51,844 nucleotides of DNA from Candidatus Cloacimonadota bacterium (GTDB taxonomy: Bacteria; Cloacimonadota; Cloacimonadia; Cloacimonadales; Cloacimonadaceae): NCBI GenBank assembly GCA_029561955.1, contig JAKQWO010000075.1, positions 1-51,844 on the forward strand, read 5' to 3'. A program made the position numbers and the translations under genes. The notes under the pieces were generated by a model that saw only the letters and a list, made by a program, of their open reading frames with translations, was not told the DNA's origin and ran no database searches. Within the stretch, counting starts at the first letter, position 1. Each line of letters begins with the position of its first letter. Shown here piece after piece: positions 17,501-25,493 of this stretch.

Positions 17501-19003
17501 GTCTAAAACAACAGGTGACACACTCAAAATTGGGCCACTAAGTAGATCGCTGACGAGTAATCTGATATTGGGAATTGCGCTTTGCAGAGTTCCAACGGGC
17601 GGGGAGTTGGGGTCTGGGTTTATACTGTTTTCGCCAAAGTAGGTGATGCTACGATTTTGGTCTGGGATGTAGGTGCCATGGAAGTAGGGATCGATGTTTT
17701 CATACAAGTCGATACCGGGCGTGTTTTCATCCACAGCGATCACCAAATTGCTGGTGGTATTATATAAAAACGGGGTCTGCAGAGGGATCAGTACCCAGCC
17801 GGGTGTGGCGGGGATAGGTAACTGGCCGGAAAAGACTTGCACCATCTCGTTGACAGGAACCCAATCTGAATTGTGAGAGAAGGCAGTCCTATTGGTGTGT
17901 CCCATATAAACCACCCAATCATGGCTGTTAATTCCCTGACATGCTCCATTCCAGTAGTAGGCTATCTTTTCGATGTAGCAGGCTGCGTTATCGTTACCTT
18001 GATTTCCGATACCGATTTCGGATTGCAGAAAGATACTCTGAGTGTAGTTGTATTCAGAATAAGGCCAGATGGGCACCTGAAAGTCTTCGTTGCCATTGCC
18101 GATGTCTACCACCGTGGGAATCAAAAAGTTTAGGGTTGCGGAGGGAGGCGAGTCTACCAAGTGGTTTTTGGCTACCACATACCAAGAGTGCTGCCCAGGT
18201 GCCAAGTCATTGATTATGTATTGAGTAGCTGGCTGGTTTTCACTTACCAAAGCCCCATCAATATACACATCATAACCGCTCGCATAGGCACTGCCTTGAG
18301 GCAAAACCCATTCCAAAGCCTCTCCATTCATTATCGAGGCGTTGTTGGCAGGGCTTGTCAATATAGGTGACATGAGGTTTTCGGCATCCGAAAAGACAAG
18401 CTTGATGGAAGCGATCACAGGATACCTTTGTACGCTGAGAATTGGAATGTTATTGGGGTCTATAACGTTTTCTCCAGAAACAGTTATGCCAATATTGTGT
18501 CCTTGGTAATTGGTATGTCTTTTCCATTCTATGGCATCCCCATAACCGGGAGTGCTTTCATAGACAGCTACCACCAAATTGTCGGTGTTGTTGTAGATAA
18601 AGGGAGTGTCCAAGGTTATTTCCAACCAATCTCCAAGCGTAGGCGAGAAGTTGATCACGTTGCCAGAGAATACCTCGGTGAGATTGGCGATGGGCTCCCA
18701 GTCTGACGCGGAAGCAAAAGCATGGCGCGAGACATGTCCCATGTAGATAGTCCAATCTTGGGAGTTTTCCAACAATTGGTCTTCCCCAAAGACCTCACCA
18801 ATGTAAAACCCGATCTTGGTGATTTCGCCTCCATGATTGATGTAATACCTGCGGTAGAGCTGTTGAGTATAGCTATAACTACTGAAGGAGCTTATCGGAA
18901 AAAAGATTATGGTATCGTCACTATCATCACCTACGATAACCGTGGTGGCATAAATGCTCGCTACGAGCATAAGCAGGGCGATCAAAGCTGTCAGGCGTCT
19001 CAT
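14585..19003 (-). CDS. Giant secreted multidomain protein with FlgD-like C-terminal sorting domain
   Basis: 1472 residues. The ATG at 19003 has AAGGAGA upstream. A signal peptide (1-19, 'LIALLMLVASIYA') is followed by about four copies of a ~170-residue beta-rich unit (approx. 25-205, 295-485, 597-770, 880-1060), each with 'YMGHTNRTAF'-type and 'LDTPFIYNNTDNLVVAV'-type strands. Between them lie fibronectin-like segments, a choice-of-anchor D-like domain (~490-595) and two CARDB-like repeats (~775-875, ~1062-1160, 'TSNYTVRIRNNG'). A carboxypeptidase-regulatory-like domain (~1300-1375) precedes the last ~85 residues, which form a FlgD-Ig-like sorting domain starting 'LHGNYPNPFNPETTISY'. Such tails direct secretion by the type IX system in Bacteroidetes; use of the same route here is inferred. 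A paralogue lies at 36907-41199. Confidence 0.88.
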   Translation of the reverse strand: MRRLTALIALLMLVASIYATTVIVGDDSDDTIIFFPISSFSSYSYTQQLYRRYYINHGGEITKIGFYIGEVFGEDQLLENSQDWTIYMGHVSRHAFASASDWEPIANLTEVFSGNVINFSPTLGDWLEITLDTPFIYNNTDNLVVAVYESTPGYGDAIEWKRHTNYQGHNIGITVSGENVIDPNNIPILSVQRYPVIASIKLVFSDAENLMSPILTSPANNASIMNGEALEWVLPQGSAYASGYDVYIDGALVSENQPATQYIINDLAPGQHSWYVVAKNHLVDSPPSATLNFLIPTVVDIGNGNEDFQVPIWPYSEYNYTQSIFLQSEIGIGNQGNDNAACYIEKIAYYWNGACQGINSHDWVVYMGHTNRTAFSHNSDWVPVNEMVQVFSGQLPIPATPGWVLIPLQTPFLYNTTSNLVIAVDENTPGIDLYENIDPYFHGTYIPDQNRSITYFGENSINPDPNSPPVGTLQSAIPNIRLLVSDLLSGPILSVSPVVLDYELAVNGVPTPLDVTVSNVGIGSLNLSASDFSFFGPNAAEFSIDPATLPVSLSPMESLNIPIVLTGTTPGFISATLRIVYQGQNYDVTLRAEVTPPGTITIGDGSASQIYPFGISSSRESSATLYTADRINAIGTLQSIVWDCAYAYGNEPFNYKIWVKNTHDSYMRYSSWQALVAGMTLVKEGSMFISTPGWQIFNLDTPFVYRGANLIIAVETQSMGYNSENHGFRYTEINERGHLRHSYNNTPSEIGFIDGKMPNVMLNFTQSIANDLCAVDISGPLAPTLGETSNYTVRIRNNGSNTQSNYRVKLMLTHNVEIAVVNGPPIYSGEIVEVVIPWVPSIVGQNSIHGRVEMTGDATDVNNRTKPLRIDIAPANLETITIGAGNTVAPFPMEFSKHGSLYEAIYLADELGFQSGTISSMVIYNEFFDDLPNEPTQIFLGSTYRSNLNTGFIPATQMTLVFDGMIDYPMGENNILINFQTPFVHTGGNLAVMFHRPEETDSYSVYDVFRCQTVGNNRARRVSSHGNNTLDPYSPPEGFLTGKIPQASFFYSNELLANDLGALAISGNPIATLGKTSNYTVRIRNNGTAVQDNYSVKLMGPGNLELANVAGPPINSMQSLDVVLPWTPNTVGQISIYGKVELADDTFNMNNRTAELQITVYPMGVADEVTAVLNDAGDAVEISWQHASSAPLRKNNGSKAALNIQVTDTVSEDAIPQLHIGYMVYRFHPDQMLDEATWHIVTPEPTLALSICDTNWNQLPSGVYRWAVKSVYAGDLFSLPSFSNILETNTAAGTIMGTVKSRFNIPIVGATVSNGVLFTTTNHAGQYSLPVPAGTHTVTASATYYISQTVENVIVNPNLTTTVNFALMSATDNDDPQTPVAATALHGNYPNPFNPETTISYSLKEASPVTIDIYNIKGQHVCTLIDESKETGNHTVLWNGLDKHNCPVCSGVYFYKMRAGRYSSTRKMIMMK

Positions 19004-19349
19004 GACTTTCTCCTTTGTTTTGCTTGTTTAACTAACACACTCATGCAAAGCTTATTAAAGCTCTGCAGTTAATTCAAAAGCACCCAGCCGAGCTGGGAGA
19101 TGGTAAAAACTATCGGATTCAATTGTCGAACTACCATGCCAACAGGGAAATCTCGCTATACGGTCAAAAAAAGTCTATTGCGGCATCAATTCATCTCTCA
19201 CTCTATATGTCTCTTCGGCATCAGGACTGTGTTGGCAGCCTTTTGCTCCCGTTTCAAACACCTAAGGATAACAGGATTCAAAACAGCGCTTATATGCAGT
19301 TGCACGATGTGTGCCAAACCTCAGATTATTTTGTCTGAACAAGGAGATT
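19004..19349. other. Intergenic region between the secreted-protein gene and the ftsZ terminator
   Basis: About 350 bases without a convincing gene. Short frames at 19100-19438 (+) and 19123-19338 (+) lack ribosome sites and overlap the ftsZ terminator or each other. A small hairpin (CCCAGC-CGA-GCTGGG) lies at about 19084-19098. The promoter of the leftward secreted-protein gene must lie at the low-coordinate end, which is AT-rich (minus strand TTTTGA, then TAATAA 16 nt on), but the match is weak. Confidence 0.35.
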
Positions 19350-19391
19350 TAACAAAAAGGATAATCGCCGGCTGGGGGATAGCCGGCGATT
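19350..19391 (-). terminator. Rho-independent terminator of the division/cell-wall cluster (after ftsZ)
   Basis: A perfect 11-bp stem (AATCGCCGGCT/AGCCGGCGATT, 19363-19373 and 19381-19391) with a 7-nt loop. On the minus strand it is followed by ATCCTTTTTGTT. It lies 64 nt after the ftsZ stop and is the strongest terminator in the window. Confidence 0.92.
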
Positions 19392-19454
19392 GGATTGGAC
19401 AGGGGTTGTCCGTTGTGAGACCTAAGCAGGGAGCTTAAAATCTTGCTGTAATAA

Positions 19455-20693
19455 TCAATCTAAAGCTTTGAGGAAAGAAGGCAGGTCAGTCCTGGGGCTG
19501 ATTGGTTTGAACGGTTCCTCTTTGGGTTTGCTTTCCTCTTGGCTGTTATGTTCCTTATTAAAGTTCAGGCGGCGGAAGATGTCTTCGATGAGTTCCTGTT
19601 CTTCCTCGTTATTGCTTTGAGCCACAAGCTCTTCAGATGTAATAGGTTGAGGTTGAGTTTTGGGTTCTTCGGCTTTTGGCTTTGTTTCTATCACGGGCGG
19701 CTGGATCTGCGGAAAGACAAACTTGTCGCCGTTTTCCTCAGACTGCAAGCCTGTGGCGATAATGGTGACGGTGATTTTGTCCTTGCAGTTTTCGTCGATG
19801 ATCACACCGGAGAAGATTTCAGTTTCCAGGCCGGTTTCGCTGACGATGACGCTGTTTACCGCTTCAAATTCGTCCATGCCGAGGTCGATGCCTGCGGTGA
19901 TGTTGACGAGTAGCGATTCGCAGCCTCTGAGGTTGGTATCCGTGAGCAGCGGGTTGCTGATGGCAGCTTTGGCGGCGATAACTGCCTTGTCTTGACCGGT
20001 GGCGCTTCCCGTGCCCATCAACGCCAAGCCCTTATCCTGCATGGTGGCTCTGACGTCTGCAAAGTCCAGGCTGATGAGGCCGTTGCAGTTGATGATGTCG
20101 CTCACGGCCTTAGCGGCCTCATAGAGGACGTTATCTGCCTTTTGGAAGGCGTTGAGCATGGTCAAATCACGGTAGACTTCTATCAGTTTTTCATTTGGGA
20201 TCACGATCAGGGTGTCTACGTTTCCCTTGAGATTTTTGATTCCTTCCAAGGCTTTTTTCATGCGGGATTTGCCTTCATTTGGGAAGGGCGTGGTCACTAT
20301 TCCCAAGGTGAGGATTCCCATTTCCCTGGCCACTTTTGCTACGACTGGTGCGGCACCGGTGCCAGTGCCTCCGCCCATTCCAGCGGCGATAAACACCATG
20401 TCTGCGCCTTCCAAGTGGCTTTGGATGTCGTCTTTACTTTCTTCGGCGCTTCGTGCTCCTTTATCAGGATCGGCGCCTGTTCCCAGACCACGGGTCAACT
20501 TCTTGCCTATCTGCAACTTGATGTCTGCCAGGGAATTGTTGAGGTCTGAGATGTCGGTGTTTGCGGCGATGAATTCAACGCCGGAGAGCTCGTTTTGGAT
20601 CATGGTGTTCACAGCGTTGCCACCGGCTCCGCCCACACCTACTATTTTGATGTTGGTCCCGATTTGGGTAGGTCTTTCTTCAAATTCAAGCAT
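19455..20693 (-). CDS. ftsZ: Cell division protein FtsZ
   Basis: Tubulin-like GTPase that forms the division ring. 412 residues. The N-terminal nucleotide-binding 'VGGAGGNAVNTM' is at 20-31 and the tubulin signature 'GGGTGTG' at 107-113. The catalytic T7-loop region 'NGLISLDFADV' is near 205. A Glu/Lys/Pro-rich linker runs from ~325 and ends in the C-terminal core peptide 'RTDLPSFLKALD', which would bind FtsA. A GGGGGA ribosome site precedes the ATG. It is the last gene of the cluster, 18 nt after ftsA, and is followed by the terminator at 19350-19391. Confidence 0.98.
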   Translation of the reverse strand: MLEFEERPTQIGTNIKIVGVGGAGGNAVNTMIQNELSGVEFIAANTDISDLNNSLADIKLQIGKKLTRGLGTGADPDKGARSAEESKDDIQSHLEGADMVFIAAGMGGGTGTGAAPVVAKVAREMGILTLGIVTTPFPNEGKSRMKKALEGIKNLKGNVDTLIVIPNEKLIEVYRDLTMLNAFQKADNVLYEAAKAVSDIINCNGLISLDFADVRATMQDKGLALMGTGSATGQDKAVIAAKAAISNPLLTDTNLRGCESLLVNITAGIDLGMDEFEAVNSVIVSETGLETEIFSGVIIDENCKDKITVTIIATGLQSEENGDKFVFPQIQPPVIETKPKAEEPKTQPQPITSEELVAQSNNEEEQELIEDIFRRLNFNKEHNSQEESKPKEEPFKPISPRTDLPSFLKALD

Positions 20694-20711
20694 GGTTTTC
20701 CCCCAGAGAGT

Positions 20712-21992
20712 TCATTCAGGAACGAAGTCTCTAATTATCTTTTTAAATTTATTCTTGATTTTGGTTCCCCAAGCGCCTGCTTTCTTGGTCAAGCCGGAGC
20801 TGGGATATTCTCTTTCCAAGCTACTGGCATAGTGTAGGATACCCACGGCGGTGCAAAAAGCGGGATCATTGAGGCGGCTCACGCTTCCGCTCATCCTTTC
20901 CAGCGAGGGTTTGGCCAGTTTGACATGGAGATTAAAAGTCTTCAAAGCCGCTTCACCAATGCGATTCAGCGAAGAGGTGCCCCCGCAGAGCACTACACCG
21001 GCGGTTACGAGTTCCGGAGTGTAGAGCCCCACGAGCTTGTTGTAGCAGAGGTTGAGGATTTCATCCACACGCCGACTAACTACGTGGCTGATGAGCTGCT
21101 GGCTTCTCTTGGTGGTGGGTCTGCCGCTGATGCCTTCCACTTCCACTTCCAGCTTTGGGTCTATGCCATCGGTGAGGGCGATGCCGTAGTTGCATTTTAG
21201 CATCTCTGCGCTGTCGATGGTGGTTTTGAGCCCTATCGCCAGGTCTTCAGTGATGTTGTGCCCGGCCATCGGGATCACGGCTATCTTTTCCAAGGAGCCA
21301 CGGTTGTAGAGAGCGATGTCGCAAGTGCCGCCACCGATGTCGATCAGGATGCAGCCAAGCCGCTTTTCATCGGTGGAAAGTGCACTGTGTGAGAGGGCGA
21401 TGTGGTTGAGCACCAGATTGTCGCTATCAAATTCATATCCGGCCAATTCTATGCACTTGGCAAGGTTTCTGATGGGTGTGATCTCAGCCAGGATAGTGTA
21501 AACATTGGCGGTGAGGTGGAAGGCGTTCATGCTGATCGGGTTTTTGATATTTGACTGTCCATCAATCACATAGCTTTGGGGCATGGCGTGTAGGATTTTG
21601 CTGTGCTCAAAGCCCTTTTGGATTTTGATGCTGTTTTTGGCGTCTTCGATCACCTGCTGAACGTGTTCGGAATCTATTTCGCCGGGTTCATTGGGAGAAA
21701 GCCCGCTAAGCGAGATGCGCCCGTCTCCCACTTGGGTCTTGATATGAGTCCCAGTGATGTTTACAAAGATGTTGTCGGCACTAACTTTGGCTAAGGTTTC
21801 CGCTTCTTCCAAAGAGGTTTGGATGGTCTTGGAGAGGGCTTCAATGTCTGTAACGATGCCTTGTTCCATGCCCAAGGTGGGCGCTTCACCTATCCCCAAA
21901 ACGGATATTTCACGGCTCTCATCCACGCGGGCAATGATGCTGCGGACATAGGAAGAGCCGATGTCTAAGGCGGTAATTATGCCGTGTTTCAT
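20712..21992 (-). CDS. ftsA: Cell division protein FtsA
   Basis: Actin-like ATPase that anchors FtsZ to the membrane. 426 residues. Phosphate-1 motif is 'ALDIGSSYVRSI' at the N-terminus, the SHS2/1C subdomain follows at about 85-165, and the phosphate-2 strand is 'LIDIGGGTCDIAL' near 220. 'GVVLCGGTSSL' near 335 is the adenosine motif. The C-terminal end is basic ('KIKNKFKKIIRDF'), suited to a membrane-binding amphipathic helix. Its ATG overlaps the ftsQ stop (ATGA), giving translational coupling; ftsZ follows after 18 nt. Confidence 0.97.
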   Translation of the reverse strand: MKHGIITALDIGSSYVRSIIARVDESREISVLGIGEAPTLGMEQGIVTDIEALSKTIQTSLEEAETLAKVSADNIFVNITGTHIKTQVGDGRISLSGLSPNEPGEIDSEHVQQVIEDAKNSIKIQKGFEHSKILHAMPQSYVIDGQSNIKNPISMNAFHLTANVYTILAEITPIRNLAKCIELAGYEFDSDNLVLNHIALSHSALSTDEKRLGCILIDIGGGTCDIALYNRGSLEKIAVIPMAGHNITEDLAIGLKTTIDSAEMLKCNYGIALTDGIDPKLEVEVEGISGRPTTKRSQQLISHVVSRRVDEILNLCYNKLVGLYTPELVTAGVVLCGGTSSLNRIGEAALKTFNLHVKLAKPSLERMSGSVSRLNDPAFCTAVGILHYASSLEREYPSSGLTKKAGAWGTKIKNKFKKIIRDFVPE

Positions 21993-22747
21993 ATATTACC
22001 TTCCTTTACCACCACCTGCTTATCGTATCTGAGGTCTACCGTGGAGCGGCTGTCGATATTGCCATTGTCCAGCACGAACTGATAGCGCTTCAACTGAGCC
22101 GCTAAGTCTTTGGTAGAAGGGATGATGCTGGTGCCATGACGAGCATCAACGATGTGGATGGTGTTGTCTATGATATAGTATTCAGAGATGACGGGCAGAA
22201 AATCCGGCGCTTCGGCTGTGATCTTATTATGTAAAGCCAGCACCTTGCGCAGGGAGGGGTTTTGCAGTTTCGTGCCCGGTTTCAGTTGATTTGCACTAAG
22301 GAATACGCTCAAGATGGGCAAGTCTTCTTTGGCGATGCCGTCGTAATTTTCCAGCACCATGCCGTCTTTATCCACAGGGAAGAGGTTTCCGCAAGAGCTT
22401 TTGAGCCACAGAGTTGCGGGGCGTTCAGTGAAGATGAGCTCCAGATGTGAAGGCAGCTTCTTTTTGATCTTGAGCTCTTTCACGCGGGCGATGCCTGAAA
22501 ATTGCTCCCTAAGCTTGGAAGAGCTGAGAGCGAAGAGGTTTTGAGAATAGTAGCCCTTCACCTTGGCTACAATCAGGCTGTCAGGGATGATAGCATTGCC
22601 ACGGTGGCTGATTTTGGTAACATTAAACCATGAGACACTGGTGATGAGCATATAGATTCCAGTTCCCAAAACCCCTACAAATAGGAGAATTAGGACAAAG
22701 AACAGGAAGTACCTGCTGTTTCCTCTGCGTTTACGTTTGGGTCTCAT
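21989..22747 (-). CDS. ftsQ: Cell division protein FtsQ (POTRA domain)
   Basis: A 252-residue bitopic membrane protein of the divisome. A basic N-terminus ('MRPKRKRRGNSR') is followed by one membrane helix (~13-36). A POTRA domain starts at 'VTKISHRGNAIIPDSLI' (~43-110), and an FtsQ beta-domain with 'ERPATLWLKSSCGNLFPVD' follows. The order before ftsA and ftsZ supports the call. A gap of 108 nt separates it from murC, the longest inside the cluster, where murB or ddl often lies in other bacteria. A promoter candidate is at 22831-22859. Confidence 0.92.
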   Translation of the reverse strand: MRPKRKRRGNSRYFLFFVLILLFVGVLGTGIYMLITSVSWFNVTKISHRGNAIIPDSLIVAKVKGYYSQNLFALSSSKLREQFSGIARVKELKIKKKLPSHLELIFTERPATLWLKSSCGNLFPVDKDGMVLENYDGIAKEDLPILSVFLSANQLKPGTKLQNPSLRKVLALHNKITAEAPDFLPVISEYYIIDNTIHIVDARHGTSIIPSTKDLAAQLKRYQFVLDNGNIDSRSTVDLRYDKQVVVKEGNI

Positions 22748-22830
22748 GAATCGCTACCTTCTTGTTTTTGTAAGTGCTTAGGTCTGAATTGATAAAATCT
22801 CATTTTCTCAATTCGAGCTTATAAGTTACT

Positions 22831-22859
22831 ACTATTTTTAGCCTTAGCATTTCTGTCAA
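22831..22859 (-). promoter_or_regulatory. Possible internal promoter for ftsQ-ftsA-ftsZ
   Basis: On the minus strand TTGACA (22859-22854) overlaps the murC stop codon, and AATAGT (22836-22831) follows after 17 nt. The -10 match is 4 of 6. It sits in the only sizeable gap inside the division cluster, 84 nt or more before the ftsQ ATG. Confidence 0.4.
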
Positions 22860-24232
22860 TACTTTTCTTTGAGAAAAGCCAAGATTTCTTCACCGTACTG
22901 CCAGATATTGCCGGCGCCCATAGTCACTAAGATGTCACCAGGCTGTAAGATAGCCAAGGTCGTTTCCACTATTTTTTCATTGCTTTCGATCAAGTTTACA
23001 CCTCGATGTCCACAGCCTATGGCCACGTCTGCAATCAGCTTGCTGCTCACGCCTTCAATCGGCGCTTCTCTGGCTGGATAGATAGGGGCGAGGAGCAATT
23101 GATCGCAATGGAAGAAGGAGTTGCCAAATTCTGCAGCAAAATCACGGGTTCTGGAGTAAAGGTGGGGTTGATAGAGGGCTACGATGCGCCGGGAAGAGCT
23201 GTCTTTGAAAGCTTCCAAAGTGGCTTGAATTTCGGTGGGATGGTGGGCGTAGTCGTCATAAACCGTGATTTCATTAACCGTGCCTTTGAGCTCAAATCTG
23301 CGGTAGACGCCGCTGTAGTTGGCCAGTCCGGCTGCAATATCCGCAAAGGGGATGTCCAGTTCCAAGCCTATTCCTGCAGCCTGTAAGGAGTTCAGGATGT
23401 TGTGCTTACCTGTCACGTTCATCTTGATGGTGCCCAAATTGTAGCCTTTGTAGCTGAGGCTGTAGCTGCAACTGTAGCCTTCCATCTTGATGTCCAGCGC
23501 TTGGATGTCTGCCTGACGTGAGAGGCCGTAGGTGAGTATCTTTTTGTTGATTCGGGGCAGTATGGATTGCACGCCGGGATCGTCCAAACAGCAGATCACG
23601 CTGCCAAAGAAAGGGACTTTGTTTGCGTATTCCACAAAAGCATCCTTGATGCTGTCCAGGTTTTCATAGCAATCCAGATGGTCGGCATCGATGTTGGTGA
23701 TACCAGCGATGCAGGGCGTCAAGGTAAGGAAGCTGTGATCATATTCATCGGCTTCCACCACGATAAACTGGCCGGAGCCCATCACGTTGTTGGAACCGAA
23801 GTTCTTTACCTTTCCGCCCACGATGATGGTAGGTTTGAGTCCAGCGGCTTCCAAAACCATGCCGGTCATGGACGTGGTTGTTGTTTTGCCATGTGTGCCC
23901 GAAATGCCGATGCTGAAGCTCATGCGGGTGATCTCAGCGAGCATCTCAGCTCTGCGGATCACGGGGATGTTCAGAGCTTTGGCTGCGACCACCTCAGGGT
24001 TTTCATCTGTTACTGCGGAGGATTTTACCACCACGTCTGCATCGGTGATGTTTTGAGGGCTGTGGCCTTCATACACGACGATGCCCAAGCTTTCCAAGTG
24101 ATGTGTGAGGTCGGTCTTTTTCATGTCCGAACCTGTGATTCCCAAGCCCTGATTGTGCAGGAATTCAGCGATGCCGCTCATTCCGATGCCGCCTATTCCG
24201 ATAAAGTGGATCTTACGAGTTTTTCCCAGCAT
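22856..24232 (-). CDS. murC: UDP-N-acetylmuramate-L-alanine ligase MurC
   Basis: Adds L-Ala to UDP-MurNAc in the cytoplasm using ATP. 458 residues, the usual length. The N-terminal nucleotide-sugar motif 'GIGGIGMSGIAE' is at 12-23, the ATP loop 'GTHGKTTTT' near 112, and 'EADEYDHSFL' and 'NIDADHLDCY' in the central domain are typical of MurC. The C-terminal domain has 'DDYAHHPTEI' and 'YQPHLYSRT'. The ATG lies 20 nt inside the murG 3' end with TTGGAGG upstream. Confidence 0.97.
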   Translation of the reverse strand: MLGKTRKIHFIGIGGIGMSGIAEFLHNQGLGITGSDMKKTDLTHHLESLGIVVYEGHSPQNITDADVVVKSSAVTDENPEVVAAKALNIPVIRRAEMLAEITRMSFSIGISGTHGKTTTTSMTGMVLEAAGLKPTIIVGGKVKNFGSNNVMGSGQFIVVEADEYDHSFLTLTPCIAGITNIDADHLDCYENLDSIKDAFVEYANKVPFFGSVICCLDDPGVQSILPRINKKILTYGLSRQADIQALDIKMEGYSCSYSLSYKGYNLGTIKMNVTGKHNILNSLQAAGIGLELDIPFADIAAGLANYSGVYRRFELKGTVNEITVYDDYAHHPTEIQATLEAFKDSSSRRIVALYQPHLYSRTRDFAAEFGNSFFHCDQLLLAPIYPAREAPIEGVSSKLIADVAIGCGHRGVNLIESNEKIVETTLAILQPGDILVTMGAGNIWQYGEEILAFLKEKY

Positions 24233-25493
24233 GAGTAACCTCCAAGCTATTCAGTATTTGCTGGCAGATGTCTTTTCTGGCCGTGTTTGGGGGAAGAGCA
24301 ATCAGATTCTGTCTGTAGTCTTCTCTGTTGATCAATATCTTCTCTACAGCATCGATCAAAACTTGTGCATTCAGGTTCTTTTGTTCCAAGCAGATGGCTA
24401 TGCCTTTGTCTTCTTGCTCTTTAGCGTTGTAAAACTGATGGTTTTCGGCAGAACTGGGCAGAGGGATGAGGATGGCGGGTGTGTGATTGTCCATCTGTTC
24501 TGCCAAAGTCATGGCGCCCGAGCGGGAAATAGCCAGGTCTGCCATGTTGTAAAATAGGGGTAAGGAGGGTGAGAAGGCAAAGATGTGCACGTTTTGCTTG
24601 TCCTGATGCTTGCTGCTGTAAGTCTGGTGGCCGATTTTTCCCGTCTGCCAGATGAGCTGCCAGCCTTTGGCAAGCATGCTGTCCAGTGCTTGATCTATCG
24701 CCTCATTGATCTTCAAAGAGCCTTGAGAGCCGCCTGTGATCAGGATGATGGGCTTGCTTCGATCGAAATGCTCCAGCTTCTCCTCAGGTTCCATCTGTGT
24801 GGCTTTGCGGGGCATGAGGGGAATCTGGCTCATTTTCACAGGCGCACCTTTGAGGTATTTGAAAGCAAAATCCCAACACACAAAGGTGATGGTGGTTCGC
24901 TTGGCTAAGTATCTGGTAGTGATGCCTGGGAAGCTGTTGCTTTCGTGAAAATAGAGTGGTATCTTGAGTAGGATGGCCGCAATGGCAACCGGCCCGGAGA
25001 CATAGCCACCGGTGCAGATTACGCCATCGGGACGGTGTTTCCTCAAGTGGCTGACGCATTTGACAATGCTGTTTACCAAGAAGAAAGGGAAGGCCAAGAG
25101 CGAGGGATGCAGCTTGCGGCTGAGCTTTTTGACCTGAATGGCCAAGAAGGGATAGCCTTCACGGCTCACCAAGCGCTCTTCCATGCTGTCTGCATTGCCG
25201 ATGAACATTGTTGCGTGACCGTCCAGAGCAAATTCATGAGCCAATGCCAAAGCGGGGTAGATGTGTCCGCCTGTGCCTCCACAACCAAAGATAAACCCAA
25301 ATTGTGCGGTAGCACCAGCGTGTTCTCCTGCTTCTTCCTTACTTAGCCGCCCGGTGATTACTCGGTGCCTCTCGGGATTTTCCCGAGTATCTCCATGGCA
25401 TCGCCCTGCGGATAAGCAAGGAAGAAGTGGGTGACGGGGCAAAAAGCTCAATTTAAGGAAAGAGCTTACTGAATTATTCAGAAAAAGCCTCAT
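24213..25493 (-). CDS. murG: MurG (lipid II synthase) with a repeat-encoded N-terminal extension
   Basis: Transfers GlcNAc to lipid I at the membrane. The catalytic core starts near residue 65 ('FGFIFGCGGTGGHIYPALAL', the GGTGGH loop) and is ~362 residues, the normal MurG length. 'TGGSQGSLKIN' and 'SRSGAMTLAE' mark the UDP-GlcNAc site. Residues 1-64 are extra. The ATG at 25493 overlaps the ftsW stop (ATGA) and has AGAGGAAG upstream, so it is a good start. Codons 24-54 are encoded by the palindromic element at 25334-25424. No ATG, GTG or TTG occurs in frame between that element and the GGTGGH loop (only two TTGs, upstream of it), so the element must be translated unless a non-standard start is used. 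Confidence 0.92.
   Translation of the reverse strand: MRLFLNNSVSSFLKLSFLPRHPLLPCLSAGRCHGDTRENPERHRVITGRLSKEEAGEHAGATAQFGFIFGCGGTGGHIYPALALAHEFALDGHATMFIGNADSMEERLVSREGYPFLAIQVKKLSRKLHPSLLAFPFFLVNSIVKCVSHLRKHRPDGVICTGGYVSGPVAIAAILLKIPLYFHESNSFPGITTRYLAKRTTITFVCWDFAFKYLKGAPVKMSQIPLMPRKATQMEPEEKLEHFDRSKPIILITGGSQGSLKINEAIDQALDSMLAKGWQLIWQTGKIGHQTYSSKHQDKQNVHIFAFSPSLPLFYNMADLAISRSGAMTLAEQMDNHTPAILIPLPSSAENHQFYNAKEQEDKGIAICLEQKNLNAQVLIDAVEKILINREDYRQNLIALPPNTARKDICQQILNSLEVTHAGKNS
25334..25424. repeat. Palindromic element, copy A, inside the murG reading frame
   Basis: 91 bp. Outer arms (CTTCCTTACTTAG... and ...TAAGCAAGGAAG) pair over ~25 bp with 5 mismatches. An inner hairpin CTCGGGA-TTT-TCCCGAG lies in the middle. 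Copy B at 36222-36309 shares an identical 35-nt block (25343-25377) plus most of the rest. The inner loops differ but the stem is kept. In murG it encodes residues 24-54. Confidence 0.9.

Noticed and set aside
19100-19438. 112-codon rightward frame between the secreted-protein gene and ftsZ
   Set aside because: Runs through the ftsZ terminator hairpin, has no ribosome site and no motif.
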